Below, piece by piece: positions 6,076-12,754 of a stretch of DNA of 12,973 bases; the stretch's first letter is position 1, and the number at the start of each line of letters is the position of its first letter. Both the position numbers and the translations under genes were made by a program. The stretch is from positions 1 through 12,973 of the forward strand of contig JAZQMT010000132.1 of the NCBI GenBank assembly GCA_045543635.1. Direction: 5' to 3'. Under the pieces are notes generated by a model. The model was given only the letters and a program-made list of their open reading frames with translations. It made no database searches and was not told where the DNA came from. This stretch comes from SIG578 sp045543635 (GTDB lineage Bacteria; Bacillota; Clostridia; Oscillospirales; Ruminococcaceae).

Positions 6076-7920
6076 ATGTCTAAAATCATCGGAATTGACC
6101 TCGGAACTACCAACTCTTGCGTTGCCGTTATCGAAGGCGGCGAGTCTATCGTTATCGCCAACGCCGAAGGGGCACGCACCACTCCCTCTGTTGTTGCATT
6201 TACTAAGGACGGGGAGCGTCTTGTCGGTCAGGTTGCCAAAAACCAGGCTATCACCAACTTTGACCGCACCGTTTCTTCTATCAAACGCCACATGGGAACA
6301 GACTATAAGGTTGACATTGACGGCAAAAAGCTGACTCCGCAAGAGATTTCTGCTATGATTTTGCAGAAATTAAAGGCAGATGCTGAAGCTTATCTCGGCG
6401 AGACTGTTACCGAGGCTGTTATCACTGTTCCCGCTTATTTTACTGATGCACAGCGTCAGGCCACTAAGGATGCCGGTAAAATTGCCGGGCTTGAAGTTAA
6501 GAGAATTATCAACGAGCCTACTGCTGCTGCTCTTGCATACGGTATTGACAAGGAGCAGGACCAGAAGGTTATGGTTTATGACCTGGGCGGCGGAACCTTT
6601 GATGTTTCCATCATCGAGATTGGTGACGGTGTTCAGGAAGTTCTTGCAACCGCAGGTAATAACAGACTCGGCGGTGATGACTTTGACCAGAGACTGATGG
6701 ATTATCTCTGTGCCGAGTTTAAAAAGACCTCGGGCATTGACCTTACTGCCGATAAAATGGCAATGCAACGCGTTAAAGAAGCTGCTGAAAAGGCTAAGAT
6801 TGAGCTTTCGGGCGTAACTCAGGCTCATGTTAATCTGCCCTTCATTACTGCTGATGCAACAGGTCCCAAACACCTTGACATGACGGTTACCAGAGCGAAA
6901 TTTAACGAACTGACTGCCGATTTGGTGGAAGCTACGATGGGTCCCGTAAAACAAGCTCTCTCGGACGCAGGTCTTGCCCCCTCCGATCTTCACAAGGTTC
7001 TTTTGGTCGGCGGTTCGACCCGTATTCCCGCTGTTGCCGACGCTGTTAAGAACTACACCGGAAAAGAGCCCTTTAAGGGCATCAATCCCGATGAGTGCGT
7101 TGCATTAGGTGCTGCCATTCAGGGCGGTGTTCTCGGCGGTGAGGTTAAGGGGCTTCTGCTTTTAGACGTTACTCCTCTTTCACTCGGACTTGAGACTCTA
7201 GGCGGAGTTTGCACCCGAATTATCGAGCGCAACACCACCATTCCCACCAAAAAATCCCAGATTTTCTCCACTGCCGCCGATGGACAGACTTCTGTTGAAA
7301 TTAATGTTCTTCAGGGTGAAAGAGAGTTTGCAAAAGACAACAAATCTCTGGGTATGTTCCGTCTCGACGGTATTCCTGCTGCTCCCAGAGGCGTTCCCCA
7401 GATCGAAGTTTCCTTTGATATTGATGCGAACGGCATCGTAAATGTTTCTGCGAAGGATCTGGGAACCGGCAAAGAGCAGAAAATCACCATTACTTCCTCC
7501 TCTAACATGTCCAAAGAGGACATTGAAAAGGCTGTTCAGAATGCAGAGCAGTTTGCCGCTGAGGACAAGAAACGCCGTGAGGAGATCGATGTTCGAAACA
7601 ATGCTGACCAAATGGTTTATCAGACCGAAAAAACAATAAACGAGCTTGGCGACAAGATTGAGGCAGCAGACAAAGATGACCTGTACGCAAAACTTGAAGC
7701 ACTCAAAGAGGCTCTTAAAGGAACTGACACTGAAGCCATCAAGACAAAGCAGGATGAACTTCAGAATGCCTTTTTTGCAGTTTCTCAAAAGGTTTACCAG
7801 CAGGCAAATGCTCAGGGTGCACAAGCTGCTCCCGGTGCTGATGCTCAGGGCGCTGCGGGAGCCGATTATGTTGATGCTGACTACTCCGAAGTTAAAGATG
7901 AAGGCAGCGAAAACAAATAA
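6076..7920 (+). CDS. dnaK: Chaperone DnaK (Hsp70)
   Basis: 614-aa ATP-dependent Hsp70 chaperone in the cytoplasm. Nucleotide-binding domain motifs are visible: IGIDLGTTNSC (residues 5-15), VYDLGGGTFDVSI (167-179) and LLVGGSTRIP (from about 309; V311-R316 included). The substrate domain begins after the linker GLLLLDVTPLSLG. The C-terminal lid ends in an Ala/Gln/Gly-rich tail and an acidic terminus. The protein is shorter than the E. coli form (638 aa), consistent with the missing N-terminal segment typical of Gram-positive DnaK. AAAGGAG lies 10 nt before the ATG. It works with GrpE and DnaJ encoded on either side. Confidence 0.98.
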   Translation: MSKIIGIDLGTTNSCVAVIEGGESIVIANAEGARTTPSVVAFTKDGERLVGQVAKNQAITNFDRTVSSIKRHMGTDYKVDIDGKKLTPQEISAMILQKLKADAEAYLGETVTEAVITVPAYFTDAQRQATKDAGKIAGLEVKRIINEPTAAALAYGIDKEQDQKVMVYDLGGGTFDVSIIEIGDGVQEVLATAGNNRLGGDDFDQRLMDYLCAEFKKTSGIDLTADKMAMQRVKEAAEKAKIELSGVTQAHVNLPFITADATGPKHLDMTVTRAKFNELTADLVEATMGPVKQALSDAGLAPSDLHKVLLVGGSTRIPAVADAVKNYTGKEPFKGINPDECVALGAAIQGGVLGGEVKGLLLLDVTPLSLGLETLGGVCTRIIERNTTIPTKKSQIFSTAADGQTSVEINVLQGEREFAKDNKSLGMFRLDGIPAAPRGVPQIEVSFDIDANGIVNVSAKDLGTGKEQKITITSSSNMSKEDIEKAVQNAEQFAAEDKKRREEIDVRNNADQMVYQTEKTINELGDKIEAADKDDLYAKLEALKEALKGTDTEAIKTKQDELQNAFFAVSQKVYQQANAQGAQAAPGADAQGAAGADYVDADYSEVKDEGSENK

Positions 7921-7932
7921 AAAACAATAACA

Positions 7933-7970
7933 GCATTTGCCGCCCAAACAAAAGGGCGGCTTATGCCTTT
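7933..7970 (+). terminator. Hairpin between dnaK and dnaJ, possible attenuator
   Basis: GCCGCCC (7939-7945) pairs with GGGCGGC (7954-7960) around an 8-nt loop. Outside a TT/TT internal loop the stem is extended by GCAT (7933-7936) with ATGC (7963-7966), and five T follow (7968-7972). It starts 13 nt after the dnaK stop and ends about 35 nt before dnaJ. The short T-tract suggests partial termination or a 3' stabiliser that keeps DnaK above DnaJ, rather than the end of the operon. Confidence 0.55.
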
Positions 7971-7988
7971 TTGTAGACAAAGTTTTAA

Positions 7989-7995
7989 AAGGGTG
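7989..7995 (+). promoter_or_regulatory. Ribosome binding site that selects a TTG start for dnaJ
   Basis: AAGGGTG is the only Shine-Dalgarno-like sequence before dnaJ. It ends 1 nt before an in-frame ATG (7997), which is too close, but 7 nt before an in-frame TTG (8003). Starting at TTG gives the conserved DnaJ beginning MADKRDYYEVLG. Confidence 0.6.
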
Positions 7996-8002
7996 AATGA
8001 TA

Positions 8003-9148
8003 TTGGCAGACAAACGCGATTATTATGAAGTGCTGGGGATTTCCAAAGGTGCTTCGGAGGATGAAATTAAAAAGGCTTACCGCCAAAAAGCCAAAGAGTT
8101 CCATCCCGACCTGCATCCCGGCGACAAAGAAGCCGAGGCAAAATTCAAAGAAGCAAGCGAGGCACACGAAGTTTTATCCGACCCTGAAAAGCGTGCAAGA
8201 TATGACCAATTTGGTCACGCAGGGGTTGACCCGAGCTACGGTGCGGGCGGAGCAGGCGGCTCTTACGGCGGGTTTGGTGGCTTCGGTGGCGGAATGGACT
8301 TTGACCTCGGGGATATTTTCGGTTCTATTTTCGGCGGCGGTGGGCGCAGAGCCAACCCCAATGCACCGCGCAGAGGTAATGATGTTGAAGTGTCGGTTTC
8401 TATTGATTTTTTGCAAGCATGTCACGGTGTAAGCAAAACAATTGAGTTTAGTCACATGGATAAGTGCTCCGAGTGCGGCGGAAGCGGAGCTGCAGCGGGT
8501 TCTTCTCCGCAAACCTGTCCCGACTGCGGAGGCAGCGGTCAGGTTCGTATGACGCAGCGCACACCTTTTGGCATGACCACCACCATGCGCCCCTGTTCTC
8601 GTTGCGCAGGCAAAGGAAAGATCATTTCCAATCCTTGTAAAAAATGCAACGGCAGCGGACAAGTGCGCCGCACCCGCAAGCTTGACATATCTATTCCTGC
8701 CGGAATTGATGACGGTCAGGTTCTCACTTTGCGCTCACAGGGTGACGTCGGCTTTAACGGCGGTCCTTCGGGGGATGTGTTAGTCGATGTTTTGGTGCGT
8801 CCGCACCCGCTCTTTAAGCGCGAAGGATACCATGTGTTTTGCGAAGTTCCCATAACATATGTTCAGGCGGCTCTCGGTGACGAGCTGACTGTTCCCACCA
8901 TTGACGGAAAGGTGAAATACAAAATTCCTGAAGGCACACAGCCGGGTGCAACCTTTCGCCTCAAAAACAAAGGTATCAAGCAGGTAAACGGCAGTTCCCG
9001 CGGAGACCAGTATGTTACCGTAAGCATTGAAGTTCCTAAAAATCTTTCTAAGAAACAAAAAGAAGTTCTGCGAGAGCTGGACAAATCGCTTTCGGATGCA
9101 AGCTACGAAAAGCGCCGTGGATTTTTTGACAGGTTAAAGGATCTTTAA
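8003..9148 (+). CDS. dnaJ: Chaperone DnaJ (Hsp40)
   Basis: 381-aa type A J-protein that stimulates the DnaK ATPase and delivers unfolded substrates. The J domain (about 1-68) has the HPD motif at residues 34-36. A Gly/Phe-rich region follows (about 73-115), then the zinc-finger domain with four CxxCxGxG repeats starting at C155, C172, C198 and C212, all complete, and finally the C-terminal substrate and dimerisation domains. The TTG start is chosen from the ribosome binding site position and the conserved N-terminus; the alternative ATG at 7997 adds two residues. A dnaK-dnaJ hairpin precedes it, and the next gene starts 19 nt downstream. Confidence 0.96.
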   Translation: MADKRDYYEVLGISKGASEDEIKKAYRQKAKEFHPDLHPGDKEAEAKFKEASEAHEVLSDPEKRARYDQFGHAGVDPSYGAGGAGGSYGGFGGFGGGMDFDLGDIFGSIFGGGGRRANPNAPRRGNDVEVSVSIDFLQACHGVSKTIEFSHMDKCSECGGSGAAAGSSPQTCPDCGGSGQVRMTQRTPFGMTTTMRPCSRCAGKGKIISNPCKKCNGSGQVRRTRKLDISIPAGIDDGQVLTLRSQGDVGFNGGPSGDVLVDVLVRPHPLFKREGYHVFCEVPITYVQAALGDELTVPTIDGKVKYKIPEGTQPGATFRLKNKGIKQVNGSSRGDQYVTVSIEVPKNLSKKQKEVLRELDKSLSDASYEKRRGFFDRLKDL

Positions 9149-9167
9149 GAAAAAAGGAGGAAAAAAG

Positions 9168-10139
9168 ATGAACCCTAATCCCGTGATTGCTGCGGAAACT
9201 GCTTCGGAGCTGAGGCAAGATATTTTTAAAATCGGATTTTCACTCTGTACCTTTGCGCCGTTGTGTTCTCTTTTAGCCTCTGTTTTTCTTACTACATATT
9301 CTGCACAGAGCGGCATTTGGGGCGAGCAGCTTACCGAAGCTTTTATCGGCAGTGAATTTTATCCGTTTTACAGCCTTGCGGTTTCGCTGATTCCTATGCT
9401 CGTTTGTATTTTTATGCTGTACCTGTTTTTCAGGTGCAGCTTTTCTCCCCTCATGTTAAAGCCTGCAGTTTCTGCTCGCAGATTTGGGTGCATAACCACG
9501 GTAGGGCTTGTATCCGTTCCTTTGGCAAGCCTTGTTTCCGCCTTTACTGTTATATTGCTTAAAAGGGTGGATTTTCCTTTCAACTCGGTGCAAGCGCCAA
9601 AAGGTGTTTTTGCCACAATTATTTTTGTTTTGGTGCATGTAATTATTGCACCTTTTCTTGAAGAGCTGTTTTTTCGCGGCTTAATTTTAGAACGGCTTAG
9701 GCGGTATGGCGATGTATTTGCCATCCTTACAACAGCGATGATGTTTTCACTTCTACATTCTTCGCTCCAAAGCTTTCCCTCAGCATTCATTTCAGGGCTT
9801 TTGTTCGGATTGCTTGCTGTGTGGACAGGTTCTTTCCTCTCTCCTGCAATCGTGCACGCTTTAAACAATGCCCTTTCAGTCATCACCATTTTGCTTTCGG
9901 CAAACGGAAAAGAAGCTGTCTCTGACCTATGTTTTGTTGGTGTGGTAGGCATATTTTTACTTCTATCGGCAACAGCATTTTTTATCCTTCACAAAAAAAA
10001 TCCGGCGGCATTTCGCATGCATTTTTCGGGTAAGCCGCTAAAAGCACGGCGCAAGGCAGGAATTTTGTTTTTCAGTCTGCCCATGATGATATTTATTTTT
10101 TTATCGATTGCAGCTGCACTTTCGGCATTTTCAGGATAG
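9168..10139 (+). CDS. CPBP family intramembrane metalloprotease
   Basis: 323-aa multi-pass membrane protein of the CPBP (CAAX prenyl protease / bacteriocin-processing, Abi, Rce1-like) family. The catalytic motifs are present in order: EELFFRG (E165, E166, R170), a His in the next hydrophobic helix (H197, LLHSSLQSFPSAF) and HALNNA (H230, N234). Several hydrophobic segments surround them, including about residues 21-43, 65-86, 105-130 and 145-163, plus two near the C-terminus. AGGAGG (9155-9160) lies 7 nt before the ATG. It follows dnaJ by 19 nt and precedes tadA by 11 nt, so it is probably co-transcribed with the heat-shock genes. The substrate is unknown; bacterial members range from bacteriocin self-immunity to protein-localisation factors. 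Confidence 0.9.
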   Translation: MNPNPVIAAETASELRQDIFKIGFSLCTFAPLCSLLASVFLTTYSAQSGIWGEQLTEAFIGSEFYPFYSLAVSLIPMLVCIFMLYLFFRCSFSPLMLKPAVSARRFGCITTVGLVSVPLASLVSAFTVILLKRVDFPFNSVQAPKGVFATIIFVLVHVIIAPFLEELFFRGLILERLRRYGDVFAILTTAMMFSLLHSSLQSFPSAFISGLLFGLLAVWTGSFLSPAIVHALNNALSVITILLSANGKEAVSDLCFVGVVGIFLLLSATAFFILHKKNPAAFRMHFSGKPLKARRKAGILFFSLPMMIFIFLSIAAALSAFSG

Positions 10140-10150
10140 GAGAGCTTTTT

Positions 10151-10621
10151 ATGAAAAGTGATCTACATTATATGGGGTTGGCGCTAAAACAGGCAAAAAA
10201 AGCCGGTGAGATGGGCGAGGTTCCTGTTGGAGCTGTTATCGTAAAGCGCGAACAGGACGGCAGCGAGCGCATCATAAGCTACGGCTACAACCGCCGCGAA
10301 ACAAAAAAGAACGCCTTGATGCATGCTGAAATATCTGCTATTGACAAGGCATGCAAAAAACTCGGTAGTTGGAGGCTTTCGGGTTGTACGCTGTATGTCA
10401 CATTAGAGCCTTGCCCTATGTGTGCAGGTGCAGCTATCAATGCACGAACTGACCGTGTTGTGTTCGGAGCGCGCGACCTGCGTTTCGGTGCATGCGGCTC
10501 GGCAGTCAATCTCTACGAGGTTCCCTTTAACCACATTCCCGAACTTGAGGGGCCCATTATGCAAGAGGAATGTGCTCAAATACTAACAAACTTTTTTAAA
10601 ATGCGGCGAAAAAAAACCTAA
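10151..10621 (+). CDS. tadA: tRNA-specific adenosine deaminase TadA
   Basis: 156-aa zinc enzyme that converts adenosine 34 to inosine in the anticodon of tRNA-Arg(ACG). The cytidine/deoxycytidylate deaminase fold is shown by the zinc ligand and catalytic pair HAE (H58, E60) and PCPMC (C88, C91), together with the early segment GEVPVGAVIV and the later AINARTDRVVFGARD. The length is typical, with a small insertion after GAVIVKRE (residues 35-40). AGGAGAG overlaps the stop of the preceding CPBP gene, so translation is probably coupled. This is a housekeeping gene riding in a stress operon. Confidence 0.95.
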   Translation: MKSDLHYMGLALKQAKKAGEMGEVPVGAVIVKREQDGSERIISYGYNRRETKKNALMHAEISAIDKACKKLGSWRLSGCTLYVTLEPCPMCAGAAINARTDRVVFGARDLRFGACGSAVNLYEVPFNHIPELEGPIMQEECAQILTNFFKMRRKKT

Positions 10622-10647
10622 AACAGGGAATGTTCATGATTTGTTTG

Positions 10648-10681
10648 TTGTTTTTGCACCGCCAATAGGGTACAATATAAA
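10648..10681 (+). promoter_or_regulatory. Probable internal promoter before the DUF5685 gene
   Basis: Two overlapping sigma-A-type readings exist in the 79-bp gap after tadA: TTGTTT (10648-10653), 17 nt, TACAAT (10671-10676); and TTTGCA (10653-10658), 17 nt, TATAAA (10676-10681). Either would start transcription just before the GGAGAG ribosome binding site at 10691. No terminator is visible after tadA, so readthrough from upstream is also possible. Confidence 0.5.
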
Positions 10682-10700
10682 AAACGAAACGGAGAGCAGT

Positions 10701-11585
10701 ATGTTCGGGTATCTCAGGCCGATGAAGCCGGAACTGAAAATTTCAGAATATAGAGCATACAACGCAGTTTACTGCGGATTTTGCCGTGTGCTGGGAAAAT
10801 CGGGTGCTGTTTTGCGCCTTACTTTAAGCTATGATTTCACCTTCTTTTCCCTGCTGTCCCTTTCGCTTTGTGAAGAATTTTGCGGTTTTGACAAATGCCG
10901 ATGCCCTGTAAAGCCGTTTGGCAAGCGGGCATGTGTGAAACACAGCCCGCAGCTTAGCTATGCTGCCGATTTGGCTGTGATGATGCTTTACGCGAAACTC
11001 AAAGATAACCTTGCCGACCGAGACGGGGCTTCTCTGTTTTCGCGCCTGTTTCTGTTTTATATTGCTCCGCGCTATCGCAAGGCGTCAAAAAGGCTACCGA
11101 GCGAAAAAGAGGAGCTTGAAGCTTATCTTTTATCGCAGGCAGAAGCAGAAGCGCAAAAAGCAGGTGTCGATGCCTGCTGTGATCCAACGGCAAAGCTTTT
11201 ATCACAGTTTTTTAAAAATCTTTCCAAAGACCAAGCTCAAACTGAACATTTAGAGCGGCTCGGCTATGTCTTGGGGCGGTGGATCTATCTTTTGGACGCT
11301 GCCGATGACCTAAAAAAAGATCTTAAGAGCGGTGCTTTTAATCCCTTAAAGTTCTCCGAAGAGCTTTCGCCCGAACAAATCGGAAAGATAAAAGAGGAAG
11401 CTGAGCTTTCGCTCAACATCTGTATTTCGGAAGCTTGCGATGCGCTTTTAAATCTCAAGCTTTATCATTTCGAGCCAATTATAAAGAATATTATCTTTTT
11501 GGGGATGAAAAATACCCAATCTGCCGTTTTGCATTATGAGAGTAAAAAAGAAAGGAAGCTTGCCTTGAATGGAAAATCCCTATAG
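10701..11585 (+). CDS. DUF5685 family protein
   Basis: 294-aa mostly helical protein of unknown function. The start MFGYLRPMKPELK, the segment YNAVYCGFCRVLGKS and the later LGRWIYLLDAADD match what I know of DUF5685. The ATG at 10701 is preceded by GGAGAG; a longer reading from a TTG at 10641 would run through the promoter and is rejected. Cysteines cluster near the N-terminus: C25 and C28 as CxxC, C57, C61, C66, C68 (CxC) and C78, which suggests metal binding or redox sensitivity. Two aspartate pairs with DXXXD spacing are present, D102-D106 (KLKDNLAD) and D203-D207 (DAADDLKKD). There is no signal peptide. The end overlaps the J-domain gene by 17 nt, implying coupled translation. Confidence 0.8.
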   Translation: MFGYLRPMKPELKISEYRAYNAVYCGFCRVLGKSGAVLRLTLSYDFTFFSLLSLSLCEEFCGFDKCRCPVKPFGKRACVKHSPQLSYAADLAVMMLYAKLKDNLADRDGASLFSRLFLFYIAPRYRKASKRLPSEKEELEAYLLSQAEAEAQKAGVDACCDPTAKLLSQFFKNLSKDQAQTEHLERLGYVLGRWIYLLDAADDLKKDLKSGAFNPLKFSEELSPEQIGKIKEEAELSLNICISEACDALLNLKLYHFEPIIKNIIFLGMKNTQSAVLHYESKKERKLALNGKSL

Positions 11586-12186
11586 AATTTTAGGCGTCTC
11601 GGAATCTGCAACCGACGAACAAATAAAAAACGTGTATCGCGAGCTGTGCAAAAAATATCATCCTGATTTGCGCCCCGAGGGAGTTTCGCAGCAAGAGGCT
11701 GAAAAAAAGATGGCTGAGATCAATGCGGCTTACGATCAAATCATGCAGCAGAGACGCGGCGGAAATTCGGCGAGCTATTCTGCGGGATATTCCGGCAGCC
11801 ATTCGGGTTACTCGCAATTTGCCGATATTCGCAGGCTGATAAATCAGCGGCGCATCGCACAGGCAGAAGAGCTTTTAGATGGAGTGCCTGCCGCTAACAG
11901 GAACGCTGAATGGAATTTTTTAAAAGCAACCGTTCTCTATTCGCGCGGCTGGTTTAATGATGCCTTTCAATATTTTGAGACTGCATATCGCATGGAGCCG
12001 CAAAATGCCGAATATGCCGCGGCATTTAGGCAGATGTCGGCGCGCCGAAACGGAAGCTACAATCCCGGCGGTTATCGCACAGCCGAGGGCCCGATAGGCG
12101 GCTCCTGCGACAATCTTTGCTGCAACCTTATGGCTTGTGATTGCTGCTGCAGATGTCTGGGTGGAGACCTTTTTCCCGGTTGCTAA
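11569..12186 (+). CDS. J-domain protein with TPR-like middle and Cys-rich tail
   Basis: 205-aa probable DnaK co-chaperone, not a DnaJ paralogue in the strict sense because it lacks the zinc-finger and C-terminal substrate domains. The J domain (1-65) carries HPD at 31-33. A Ser/Gly/Tyr-rich linker follows (about 63-83), then two helix-turn-helix units resembling TPRs (about 85-155; LINQRRIAQAEELLDGVP and ATVLYSRGWFNDAFQYFETA). The C-terminal 26 residues hold nine cysteines (180, 184, 185, 190, 192, 193, 194, 196, 205). A tail of this kind, with a C-x-GGDL core, is something I associate with J-proteins of Clostridia; metal binding or acylation are possibilities, not shown. The start overlaps the DUF5685 gene by 17 nt with AAAGGAAG about 10 nt upstream. 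Confidence 0.9.
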   Translation: MENPYRILGVSESATDEQIKNVYRELCKKYHPDLRPEGVSQQEAEKKMAEINAAYDQIMQQRRGGNSASYSAGYSGSHSGYSQFADIRRLINQRRIAQAEELLDGVPAANRNAEWNFLKATVLYSRGWFNDAFQYFETAYRMEPQNAEYAAAFRQMSARRNGSYNPGGYRTAEGPIGGSCDNLCCNLMACDCCCRCLGGDLFPGC

Positions 12187-12203
12187 GTAAGTGAGGTTTT
12201 AAA

Positions 12204-12740
12204 ATGCGCGTAAGTTATAAAGTCGCATTAGGCGGCATGGTTATGGCTTTATCGGTGCTGTGCATGACTGCAACAACACTGTTTCCTTTTGCCTCATTTG
12301 CCCTTCCTGCACTTGCGGGAGTTTTGCTCATTCCCCTAAACCTAGAGCTGGGCAAAAAATGGGCTTTTCTGGTTTATATCGGCGTATCAATTTTAAGTTT
12401 TTTTATTTCCTCAGACCACACGGCAGTCATATCCTTTTTAGCACTATTTGGATATTACCCTATTATTAAGGGTGTAATAGAAAAAATTCGTCGCCCTTTT
12501 ATTGAATGGGTTTTAAAAATGCTCTTATTTAACGCTGCTATAGCTGTCGGTGTTTTGCTTACGATCGCGTTTTTCGGCATGGATATTTTACTTTCGGAAT
12601 ACAGCGAATTCGGAAAAATAGGATTAGGGATCTTTATCCTTGCCTGCAATGTAGCATTTATAATTTTTGACTTTGCACTTACGCGCCTGATAACGCTTAT
12701 TATTCTGCGGTTACTTCCGCTTCTTAAAAAACTCAAATGA
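12204..12740 (+). CDS. Small integral membrane protein, possibly ECF S-component-like
   Basis: 178-aa, almost entirely hydrophobic protein with five to six likely membrane helices (about residues 5-27, 31-46, 51-68, 70-86, 105-127, 140-175) and a basic C-terminus (LLKKLK). The opening VALGGMVMALSVLCM and the later small-residue-rich helices with PALAGVLLIPL resemble substrate-binding subunits of ECF vitamin transporters, but I see no energising partner nearby and no ligand motif I can name. GTGAGG (12191-12196) lies 7 nt before the ATG and 4 nt after the J-protein stop, so it belongs to the same transcript. The function is unknown. Confidence 0.8.
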   Translation: MRVSYKVALGGMVMALSVLCMTATTLFPFASFALPALAGVLLIPLNLELGKKWAFLVYIGVSILSFFISSDHTAVISFLALFGYYPIIKGVIEKIRRPFIEWVLKMLLFNAAIAVGVLLTIAFFGMDILLSEYSEFGKIGLGIFILACNVAFIIFDFALTRLITLIILRLLPLLKKLK

Positions 12741-12754
12741 AAGGGCGGGCAGAG

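Noticed and set aside
6370..6993. 207-codon minus-strand frame opposite dnaK
   Set aside because: Same reason: antisense to conserved dnaK codons, no domain and no Shine-Dalgarno-based start.
7198..8013. 271-codon minus-strand frame opposite dnaK
   Set aside because: Long antisense frames are common against highly biased dnaK genes. The sequence is Cys/Leu/Phe-rich with no recognisable domain.
10641..10700. Upstream TTG start extending the DUF5685 protein by 20 residues
   Set aside because: It has no ribosome binding site, overlaps the promoter sequences, and the ATG at 10701 has GGAGAG and the family-like beginning MFGYLRP.
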